In this document: piece by piece, positions 1-8,540 of the stretch | Layout of the letters: every line of letters begins with the position of its first letter | How positions within the stretch are numbered: position 1 is the first letter of the stretch | From: Buddleja alternifolia | Lineage: Eukaryota; Streptophyta; Magnoliopsida; Lamiales; Scrophulariaceae | DNA length: 64,000 bases | Assembly (NCBI GenBank): GCA_019426215.1 | Contig: CM033392.1 | Location: 35,012,814-35,076,813 of the forward strand | Direction of reading: 5' to 3' | Position numbers and translations under genes: made by a program | The notes under the pieces: model-generated | Told to the model about the DNA's origin: nothing | The model's database searches: none | What the model saw: only the letters and a program-made list of their open reading frames with translations

Positions 1-226
1 ATAGTTGACTTGCAGACTATTTTAGTATCAAACTCCTCTAGTGCCTTAGAGAGTTAACTCATATGTTCATGGACTTATAGATGATTACAATATATAAATG
101 CTAATATAATAGTAAACAACTAATAGCTTTTATATATTTTTACTGATTGAATTCGAAACAATTACAAATTAATAATGTCCTATTATTTACTAATCCTATA
201 GTGGAATTTGAGGACATTAACCTAAC
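1..226 (-). repeat. E1 copia 3' LTR, partial
   Basis: The reverse complement starts TGTTAGGTTAATGTCCTC and matches, with moderate divergence, the first ~230 bases of the E2 LTR at 19959 on the opposite strand. It abuts coding sequence for copia RNase H at 227, as a 3' LTR should. The rest of the LTR lies left of the window. The degenerate polypurine tract is the reverse complement of 227-240. Confidence 0.75.
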
Positions 227-1052
227 AACTTTCTCATCCAAAAGCTTCTTTGAGGCAGCCACATATTAAGCTTCAGTGGTGGAGTCCACAATGTGCTTTG
301 CTTGGAACTTTTCCAAGACACCGCCCCACCATTAAGTGTGAAAACAAACCCTGAAGTGAATTTTCGATCATCAACGTTAGACTAGAAATCCGAGTCAGTG
401 TAACCTTCCATCTTTAGGTCTCCACCGCCATAGATGAGAATCATTTCCATAGTTCTTGTAAGATACTTTAGGATATTCTTCAATGCTATCCAATGTTCTT
501 TCCCAAGTTTGCCTGAAACTGACTCACCACGTTTACAGCATAGGCAATGTCAGGTCTTGTACACAACATTGCATACATCTGGCTACCAACGGTAGAAGCG
601 TAGGGTACATTGCTCATCTTCTTTCTATCTTCCTGACTTTGAGGACTCATAGATTTGGATAAGTGTTCTCCATGCCTCATGGGAAGAAACCCTTTCTTAG
701 AATTGTCTATCCTAAATCTCTTTAGGACCTTTTCTAAGTAAAGGGCTTGGGAGAGACCTATCATTCTATTCATTCTATCTCAATAGATTTGAATTCCTAG
801 AATGTATGTCGCTTCTCCCAAGTCTTTCATGGAAAACGTACTCGAAAGCCATTTCTTGACAGTGGTGAGCAATCCCACATCATTCCTATAAGTAGAATGC
901 CATCCACATATAGCACCAAGAACGAGATCTTGCTCCCACGAGTCTTCTTGTAGACATAGGTTTTATCTTCATTCTTGATAAAGCCATATCCCTTTACTAT
1001 TCCATCAAACTGAAGATTCCAGCTTTTAGATGCTTACTTGAGACCGTATATG
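227..1052 (-). pseudogene. E1 copia reverse transcriptase / RNase H remnant
   Basis: Minus-strand fragment of a Ty1/copia polyprotein. The longest open piece (773 to 486) covers the end of reverse transcriptase and the connection to RNase H, with recognisable KKGFLPM, PYAS and CTRPDIAYAV blocks; it resembles the same region of CopA at 30306-30935. Near 1040-1050 the usual YGLKQAS block is visible with a stop codon inside it. The RNase H block near 255-290 reads DSTTEA-stop-Y, so the usual TEAEY glutamate codon is now a stop. Everything upstream (integrase, protease, gag) is absent because the element is cut at 1052 by S1. It is dead. Confidence 0.85.
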
Positions 1053-1390
1053 TGTTAGGAATCCTGTACAGGAAAATAGAGAATTGCAGCGAAAGATACA
1101 AGGATTCCTACCGGTAGATCACAAAAATAGATTTGATGATTTTTCATGGTTTCACGAAATTTAGAACGAATAAACATACACTTTTGATTCGTTTATTGAT
1201 TCTGCAGAACAGCAATCCTCCAATGCTCCTGTCTCTAAAGCTTCATGCGAAACGAGCCTTCCAAGATCCTGATACTCCTCCTTCTTTGCAGTAGTGGACG
1301 GCTAGAGAGGAGAGAGGGGAGAGAGTTCTTTTCTTTTTGTGTTGTGTAATGTTATCTTGTTACTTAGGGTTTGTTCCACTATAGGAGTCC
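1053..1390 (-). repeat. S1: fragment of S-family LTR
   Basis: Closely matches 26742-27080, the outer end of solo LTR S2. The first bases TGTTAGGAATC are the reverse complement of the LTR 3' end, so the piece lies in minus orientation. It carries the GA-rich stretch and the GTGTTGTGTAATGTTATC block seen in S2. Similarity to S2 stops at about 1390, where it runs directly into SirB LTR sequence, which indicates a deletion breakpoint. No coding capacity. Confidence 0.8.
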
Positions 1391-1453
1391 TTTCTGAAAG
1401 TGTTTATCACATTTAATGCTCTTATCAGCATTTAATGCATTTGAATTAAAAGT
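1391..1453 (-). repeat. SirB 3' LTR, distal piece
   Basis: Matches 19125-19186 of the other SirB LTR. It is separated from the rest of this LTR (7891-8296) by GypA. The part equivalent to 18477-19124 is missing, lost at the S1 junction. The last three bases before GypA (AGT, 1451-1453) have no counterpart in the uninterrupted LTR. Confidence 0.85.
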
Positions 1454-2953
1454 TGATAAGAGGTGTTTTTATGTGTTTTTAAGCCCCTTTGCGTTTATGT
1501 TTTAGGTTCATTTATCGTTTAATTATTGCCACAAGTGCGTTTAATCCATGCATTAAGTGATTTCAGGCCTTAAATGTATACAATCGAAGAACGGGCGGAA
1601 AAACGATGTATAAAACAAGTTTAGGCCAAGTTTCTTCGCACCTCTGCGCCCAAGCGCCCCTCCAACCACACCCAGGCGCATATGACATCCAATTCCGAAG
1701 ATTTCCTTCGCACTCCCTCGCCTAGGCGCCATTATACCCACGCCTGGGCGCCATTTCTGCAACACTTGTCACGGTTGAGCGCTATTTCTGTATGTTTAGA
1801 GACCGAATTGGATGAAGGTTCCTTCTACAAAGTTGTAGATCGATGTATTAGCTTCAAGTAGGAACTTGAATCATCCAAATCGGAGGTCTGTGGAGAGAGT
1901 TATGAAGGACATATGATTGCGGCGCCGGACAAGAGCAAAGACGTCCAGCAATCTGCTGCCCACGCCTAGGCGTCGGCATGACCACGCCTGGGCGCCGATG
2001 TACGCATTTTTCAAGCTATAAAGGCTAAATTCAGCATTGGAGATGGGGGTTCAGTTTTTAGGCCCTTTTGGGGCTAAAAATAGCCATCTAAATCATATTT
2101 TGGAGGACAAGAAGGAGGAAGGGCAAGGAATTGAAGCTTCCAACTTGATTTCATCATCAACCAAGTGTTTTAGGGAGTTTTCCATTGCTTTTATTATATA
2201 TTTGTCTATGAATATATACATGTTTGATTTAGATTTTCTTGTACCATTGATTATGAACTAGATCTATAAGACTAAGGCCATGTGAAGGCCTATTTGTGAA
2301 GTATCTATATAATATTTGTTTGTTTGAATCAATTCATGTGTTGCTATGTGTTGTGAATTTGTATTTGTTCTACGTACATGTGTTGATCACCATGTGTTCG
2401 ATAAATTGTCTAGGTGAATATTTTGAGAGAAAATTGATCTAGGTGCATGAAATTCACACCATAACCCGCAACCAATGAGGAATTGCCCTAGACATAGGTA
2501 AAGATTCCCGGGTGAAGTCATTCGATTTATATCGAGGAAGCTCTAGTTTGTTAATGCATGCTTAGTGGTTAGATTCCGGGTAGAAATACTTAGGAAACCA
2601 TCATTTAAGTATAGGAGTCTATCACGAGACATCGGTTATTCTTTACTTTAGGAGTTTTCACCATAGGAACATAAGTCTAATGATTCAATAAGATTCTTAA
2701 TAAGATATGGATCAAATTGAGCCTCGCATGCGCCTTAGTCACTCTTCATATTTGAGTTTCAATTGTTTGCTCATCTTTGTTCTTGTTCTTTGCACTTTTA
2801 TTTGAATTTACTCTTACTTTAATTGTTTACTTCATTACGAATCTTAAACTAAAATTCAAGTCTCTGTGGTTCGACAACCCGGACTTTTTGTCCATTTATT
2901 ACTCCACATGATTAGTGCACTTGCTACCAAGCACGTTAGCTTTTAGCGTGTCA
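1454..2953 (+). repeat. GypA left LTR (plus orientation)
   Basis: A 1.5-kb LTR starting TGATAAGAGG and ending AGCGTGTCA, followed directly by a gypsy primer-binding site. A TATA box (TATAAAGG) is at 2017-2024. Upstream of it, 1645-2000, is a cluster of GC-rich near-palindromes (GCGCC, CGCCTAGGCG, CGCCTGGGCG) in an otherwise AT-rich LTR. The same sequence recurs in reverse complement at 6409-7890. Short open frames inside are mirrored in both copies and are not genes. Confidence 0.9.
2017..2024 (+). promoter_or_regulatory. GypA LTR TATA box
   Basis: TATAAAGG lies directly downstream of the GC-rich palindrome cluster of the left LTR. The inverted LTR keeps the same box in reverse complement at 7342-7349, so the two LTR promoters point toward each other. 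Confidence 0.6.
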
Positions 2954-2959
2954 AGTTTT

Positions 2960-2977
2960 TGGCGCCGTTGCCGGGGA
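2960..2977 (+). other. GypA primer-binding site (tRNA-Asp)
   Basis: TGGCGCCGTTGCCGGGGA is complementary to the 3' end of plant tRNA-Asp(GUC) including CCA. It lies six bases after the LTR end (CGTGTCA). GypB (44961-44978, complement) and GypC (49156-49173) carry the identical site. tRNA-Asp priming is typical of the Athila lineage. Confidence 0.9.
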
Positions 2978-3066
2978 CTTGTTTATTTTAGTTTTTGATT
3001 TTATTGCAAGTTTTTTTTTTTTAGTATTTATTTTATTTCTGTTTCTCATTTCAGGACTAGCTAGCA

Positions 3067-4500
3067 ATGGCTGGTAACTTTCCAGATATTAACCTTCCGG
3101 AAAATAGAGAGTGGTTGCAAAATATCATACAGGCTATGCAACCACCAGTGCCTCTTGCATCCATTCGTAGTAGTCAACCACGACGAGTTCACTCTATACA
3201 GAGACCTGTGATTATTCCGGACTTCACCACACCAATATCCAAGTTCTGCCTCACCTACTCACTATGGTTCAGAACAACCCATTTTATGGGGATCCAAGCG
3301 AATCACCATATGATCACTTGGAAAATTTTGACAACATCCTCTCAACCATACAACTCTATCCAAGAGATCTGACTCTCTTCGCTTTCGATTCTTCCATTTT
3401 TCCCTCAAGGATAAGGGAACCACTTGGTATAAGTCTTTTCTCCCACAATCCATCACGACTTGGGAAAAGCTAACGGATTTATTTCTGGATAAATTCTTTC
3501 CACCATCAAAGGTAAATGAGCTCCGAAGTGAAATAAGGGGATTTAAGCAAAAAACGAATGAGTCATTGGCGAGAATGCATGGGCAAGGTACATGTTTATG
3601 CTTAGAAAATGCCCATCACATAATTACTCTCTATGCGATCTTGTCCAATCTTTTTATGATGGGGTTCGGTCGAGGGTTAGGCATCGACTCAATGCTGGAG
3701 CCGGTGGTGATTTATTGGGACTAGATGATCGGACTGCATGGAGAACACTTAAGCAATTGGCACAATAGGATGAGTGGTACCCTGAGGATGATGTTGAAGA
3801 AATTTTCCCCAAAAAGGTTACGAGTCTTAAAGCGGTTGAGGAAATTGGCAATTTTGAGGAAAACCCGAAGGGGCAAGGAAATCATCAATAAGACCAAGTG
3901 AGAATTCCTACTCCGGAGGAACAATTTGATAACACCATTGGAGAGCTCCGCCTTACGATGAAGGATGTATGGTGGGAAATGAAGGAGATGAGTCATCAAC
4001 TCAAGCAACTATCGAGCGACATGTCTGAGACAGCACTGGGGGCACTGGCGTGTGACACTGAAGAGAATTTGAAGGAGGAATTGAACATCATGATGTTGAT
4101 TGAAGGAAAGTTGGAAAATTTGAAAGATTATCCTCTGTACAGCACTTTCGAAAATGCAGGCCATGACGTTCAAACATCCGTGGCAGACCCCTTCATCAAT
4201 GAGCATTCGACTCCTATCCATTCTGAGGCTGTTGCCATTCCTTTGCCTTCCTCCCTAGCTATAGGTAAGTCTGTACTTGATGCCGCCGATGGTAAGTTGT
4301 CAATGAATATAAAAGATGATATGGTTAATTTCAATAACTATGAGGTTTTTGAGCATCCACTTGATTTGGATTTGAATTTACACATTAATGCTTTTGATCC
4401 TTTTAGTGTTGAGCATTTTCAGGAAAAACGAGCCAATAATCTTCTACATCCATACATCATGGAGTTGAAATATGTCAAGATAATTGGTGAAGAAAAATGA
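3067..4500 (+). pseudogene. GypA gag remnant (frameshifted)
   Basis: Starts [19 protein letters not shown], nearly identical to an internal block of GypB gag; the MTRTS start of GypB gag is missing here. Reading frame changes occur near 3250 and again before 3898. The piece 3264-3473 matches the GypB gag stretch containing [18 protein letters not shown]. The 3898-4500 frame holds gag C-terminal sequence (EEQFDNTIGELRLTMKDV) and then a relic of the end of protease (AADGKLSMNI, compare Gyp[11 protein letters not shown]). The catalytic part of protease is deleted. No product is expected beyond short gag fragments. Confidence 0.8.
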
Positions 4501-4779
4501 GATATTATCTCTAGCTTGGAGAGAAGTTCACACTATCACCCGAAGCATGGGGAAGATAAGGTAATTGAAGTGTAAGGGACAACGGAAAAACTCGTGAGTG
4601 GATGATTGCTTGGTCTCAACATAGGGTATTTTTCACAAAGAATCGGCCAATCTTCTTTCCAAATGACCAAAGAGTGAACCGAAACATGAGAATGGATTGG
4701 AGAACAAATAAGGCCTTCATATGGAACCCTCCTTAAGCCGACCCGATAAAGTCAAGCTAATGACTTTAAACGAGCGCTT

Positions 4780-4797
4780 CTTGGGAGGAAACCCAAG
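4780..4797 (+). other. Conserved post-pol hairpin 1 (GypA)
   Basis: CTTGGG-AGGAAA-CCCAAG, a perfect 6-bp stem with a six-base loop, directly preceded by AGCGCTT. Same element at 51873-51890 (GypC) and 39387-39404 (GypB, minus), with loop AGGCAA in both. Confidence 0.7.
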
Positions 4798-5078
4798 TTT
4801 GTAAGTTTTCTTTTCTTTCGTTTTTCTTTTGTTTAGTTTAGTTTGTTTCTTTATGTTGTGTTCAAGCATGCACTTTTGGCATGTATGTTTTCTTATTCTT
4901 GATGGTTTGAAGAGTTGAAGTGTTAGATATGATGCACATTTGGACCCCATGATTAGGGATGCTTATTTTACTCGAGAGGAGCAGAAGCTTTGTAAGGATG
5001 CATTGGAAGTTTAAGGGTGTTTTTCAACATCCTTGGTTGTAAGTGTTCTTTTGCCGTTGTGTATGCTTGTTATAACAG

Positions 5079-5113
5079 CATTGGGGACAATGTTGGATTT
5101 GAGTTTGGGGGTA
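5079..5113 (+). other. Conserved post-pol hairpin 2 plus polypurine-like run (GypA)
   Basis: CATTG-GGGA-CAATG stem-loop followed within ten bases by GAGTTTGGGGGTA. The same pairing of hairpin and G-run is present in GypB and GypC. Confidence 0.65.
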
Positions 5114-6387
5114 GAAGAGTACTTATTTTGAACTTTGATGATGCAATCCTAATTTTTAGCTTGAGTTTGGGGAAAGTTTATATGATATCATGTTTAAATG
5201 TTTCTTTGTTGAGAAAATCAAGTATAAAATTTTTTTTAGTCCTTTCAATTGATGCATTGAAATTGATTAACTTGGAAAAATGTCATGATTTCTTGAAATA
5301 AATTGAATTTAATGAAACATATATATCTTTGAAATTGCTCGTGGAGACCCTAGATGAGAATTGATTTCCTTAGATGATTCACAATGCACATAAATTGAGG
5401 GTAGAGGAGTTGAGAGAATACCCATCTTGAGACACTTAAGGAAGTTTTCCCGAAAATATTAACTTAGATTTCTCATAAGGATATAAGTTGAGTAGTAATT
5501 TTGTATGCTAAACAATGAATTAAAAAGGTTGAATTTTGGTATGACCAAAAGTGGTCAAGCTAATATGTACTGGTGGTGAAAAGTTCCATACCTATATGTT
5601 GTACTATTATGCTAATTTGAGCTAAGCTCAAGCCAAAAAGAAGTGAATTGTTTAATAGATCTAGTTTTATTTCATGGCCTTTGACACTCGAGTGATTAAA
5701 TCCTTAGGAGTGTCTCTACACTTAATGCCCCAAAACTATCTAGTTTGGGAGTCATTGATCTAAAGCTTATTACATGGGTGTCATAGAAAGCCTAATGGAA
5801 TAAAACATTGCACATGATCTTGCCTTAATGAATTTAATGGAAGTTTCATACGAATTAAAAGTTGAATGTTTGAGATAATGAAATTTAAACGGCTATGAGA
5901 TTTTCTATGATTCTTGTGCTTTGTATTTGATCAAAAGTTGATAGATATGGGATTAATGTCCAAAATTTGGTAAGGATGCCTCTCGACAATAATGCCTTAG
6001 ATTTATTTTGCACTACACCCTAGGCAGTCTTTTCGAGTATTGGTGTCACATGAGCAAAAGTAGTTGATATGTATACATATTTGTGAGCTTTAAAAGGTTG
6101 ATTTTATGCCATTCACTCTTGTTAATTTTGTTGAGATGTATTGATTTGGTTGGGATTGAAAATTTGCTAGATTTTGTGGTTATATCATATGCAAACCCTC
6201 ACGAGACTATAACTCGTTCTTTGAGGTAACTTAATGGTTCAAAGGCTTGTTGCACCTTGCTAAGTGCAACAGTTTACTCCACAAAAGTGAGTTAGGTAGT
6301 TTTTTTTTCTTTCTTTGTTTCTTCCCTTGGTTGATGATGTTGATCTTGCCTTATAGCTCTTATTGCTCGAGGTCGAGCAATTGATAA

Positions 6388-6408
6388 GTTTGGGGGAGTG
6401 CAAAAACT
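6388..6408 (+). other. GypA polypurine tract and abnormal junction
   Basis: AGTTTGGGGGAGT is the 3' polypurine tract, equivalent to that of GypB (37782-37797). It should be followed by TGATAAG, the LTR start. Instead the bases CAAAAACT follow, and then TGACACGC, the reverse complement of the LTR end. The inserted bases equal the complement of the LTR-to-primer-site spacer plus the last two bases of the tRNA (CA). Confidence 0.8.
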
Positions 6409-7890
6409 TGACACGCTAAAAAGCTAACGTGCTTGGTAGCAAGTGCACTAGTCGTGTGTAGTAATAAATGGACAAAAAGTTCGGGTTGTCGAACCACAGA
6501 GACTTGAATTTTAGTTTAAGAATCGTAATGAAGTAAACAATTAAAGTAAGAGTAAATTCAAATAAAAGTGTAAAGAACAAGAACAAAGATGAGCAAACGA
6601 TTGAAACTCAAATATGAAGAGTGACAAAGGCGCATGCGAGGCTCAATTTGATCCATATCCTTATTAAGAATCTTATTGAATCATTAAACTTATGTTCTTG
6701 TGGTGAAAGCTCCTAAAGTAAAGAATAACCGATGTCTCGTGATAGACTCCTATACTTAAATGATGGTTTCCTAAGTATTTCTACCCGGAAATCTAACCAC
6801 TAAGCATGCATTAACAAACTAGAGCTTCCTCGATATAAATCGAACGACTTCACCCGGGAATTTTTACCTATGTCTAGGGCAATTCCTCATTGGTTGCGGG
6901 TTATGGTGTGAATTTCATGCACCCTAGATCAATTTTCTCTCGAAATATTCTCCTAGGCAATTTATCGAACACATGGTGATCAAGCACATGTACGTAGAAC
7001 AAATACAAATTCACAACACATAGCAACACATGAATTGATTCAAACAAACAAATATTATATAGATACTTCACAAATAGGCCTTCACATGGACTTAGTCTTA
7101 TAGATTTAGTTCATAATCAATGGTACAAGAAATCTAAATCAAACATGTATATATTCATAGACAAATATATAATAAAGCAATGGAAAACTCCCTAATACAC
7201 TTGGTTGATGATGAAATCAAGTTGGAAGCTTCAATTTCTTGCCCTTCCTCCTTCTTGTCCTCCAAAATATGATTTAGATGGCTATTTTTAGCCCCAAAAG
7301 GGCCTAAAAACTGAACCCCCATCTCCAATGCTAAAATTTAGCCTTTATAGCTTGAAAAACGCGTACATCGGCGCCCAGGCGTTGGCAGCAGATTGCTGGA
7401 CGTCTTTGCTCTTGTCCGGCGCAGAAATCGTATTTCCTTCATAACTCTCTCCACAGACCTCCGATTTGGATGATTCAAGTTCCAATTTGAAGCTAATACA
7501 TCGATCTACAACTTTGTAGAAGGAGCCTTCATCGAATTCGGTCTCTAAATATACAGAAATAGCGCTCAACCGTGACAAGTGTTGCAGAAATGGCGCCCAG
7601 GCGTGGGTATAATGGCGCCTAGGCGAGGGAGTGCGAAGCAAATCTTCGGAATTGGATGTCATATGCGCCTGGGCGTGGTTGGAGGGGCGCTTGGGCGCAG
7701 AGGTGCGAAGCAACTTGACCTAAACTTGTTTTATGCATCGTTTTTCCGCCCGTTCTTCGATTGTATCCATTTAAGGCCTGAAATCACATAACGCACGGAT
7801 TAAACGCACATGTGGCAATAATCAAGCGATAATTGAACCTATAACATAAACACAAAGGGGCTTGAAAACACGTAAAAACACCTCTTATCA
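6409..7890 (-). repeat. GypA right LTR, inverted
   Basis: Reverse complement of the left LTR from its CGTGTCA end to its TGATAAG start, at full length. Several substitutions separate the copies (for example near 6440-6480 versus 2881-2940), so the arrangement is not brand new. TATA box at 7342-7349 (complement), GC-rich palindromes at 7362-7720. Confidence 0.9.
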
Positions 7891-8296
7891 ATGCCCGTTG
7901 GCACTTAATGCATTGAGAATATTTGCATTAAACTCCTTCTGGACTTAGAAATAAATTCAAGTGAAATTAGTCATTGATAGACGGTTGTTCATCCTTGAAT
8001 TACTTCTATCCTATAAGGCGACGCTTGATGTAGCTGGTCGTTCTAGACGCTTGAAATCTTCATCTTTATTCAGACTTCAGGCACTTGAGTCTTCAAACTT
8101 TTACTTCTGATAAACTCACTCAGAACATATCAGACGCTCAGTCTAAGACAACTTAACCTAACAATCTAGAATAAAAATAAAACAAAGCCTATTACAAATC
8201 TAACGCTTCAAAGCTAAAATCAAACTTACATATTTTGGGGTCTAACAAAAAGTCCTAATTGTCATCATCAAAACATCTAACATGAAATTCCTAACA
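7891..8296 (-). repeat. SirB 3' LTR, proximal piece
   Basis: Continues the LTR interrupted at 1453 and matches 19187-19590. In sense orientation it begins TGTTAGGAATTTCATG. It is followed at 8297-8316 by the complement of a Sirevirus polypurine tract (CATCAAAATGGGAAAAAT in sense). Confidence 0.9.
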
Positions 8297-8316
8297 ATTT
8301 TTCCCATTTTGATGAT
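8297..8316 (-). other. SirB polypurine tract
   Basis: In sense orientation ATCATCAAAATGGGAAAAAT directly precedes the LTR start TGTTAGG. SirC has the equivalent ATCAAAAAGGGGGAAAT at 59064-59079. Confidence 0.75.
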
Positions 8317-8540
8317 GGCAATACATACTCTTTTATAGTTCAAGAGTTAGATAGTCAAAATGAAAGTTAGTTTTGATTAGATAAAGTTAGTTATGCTTCA
8401 ACGAGATGTTTCAGCTCAAAAATGCATTTTATATATATGAAAGATTACAAGCATTTTTACAACTAAACAAACAAAATATAAGAAACAAGAATATAGATAA
8501 TGCAAATCAAAAAGCTTTAATGACTTGATCTAACTTTGTA

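Larger units (their letters stand above)
4501..6387 (+). other. GypA post-gag noncoding region
   Basis: About 1.9 kb without a credible gene. It is homologous to the post-pol region of GypB (37797-39445, other strand). It contains hairpin 1 (CTTGGGAGGAAACCCAAG, 4780-4797), hairpin 2 (CATTGGGGACAATG, 5079-5092), two polypurine-like runs (GAGTTTGGGGGTA at 5101 and GAGTTTGGGG near 5163) and, near the end, the GCTCGAGGTCGAGC palindrome just before the terminal polypurine tract. The 94-codon frame at 5017-5301 spans hairpin 2 and is not a protein gene by any family resemblance I can see. Confidence 0.75.
1454..7890. mobile_element. GypA: non-autonomous Athila-type gypsy element with inverted LTRs
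   Basis: Order on the plus strand: LTR (1454-2953, plus), tRNA-Asp primer site, gag remnant, long post-gag noncoding region, polypurine tract (about 6388-6399), then an LTR in reverse complement (6409-7890). Normal elements have direct LTRs. The element sits inside the SirB 3' LTR; the uninterrupted target is visible at 19175-19200. There is no 5-bp target duplication: left flank GAATTAAA+AGT, right flank ATGCCC, empty site GAATTAAATGCCC. Reverse transcriptase, RNase H and integrase are absent. By family features (gag MAGNFPD block, tRNA-Asp site) it is a deletion derivative related to GypB. Confidence 0.88.

Noticed and set aside
1553..1765. 70-codon frame, mirrored almost identically at 7579-7791
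   Set aside because: Both lie in the inverted GypA LTRs over the GC palindrome cluster; similarity comes from the LTR copies, not from a gene family.
5017..5301. 94-codon ORF (similar frame at 38927-39169, minus) as a conserved small gene
   Set aside because: The shared part is the conserved noncoding hairpin 2 and G-run; the frames differ in length and have no recognisable domain.
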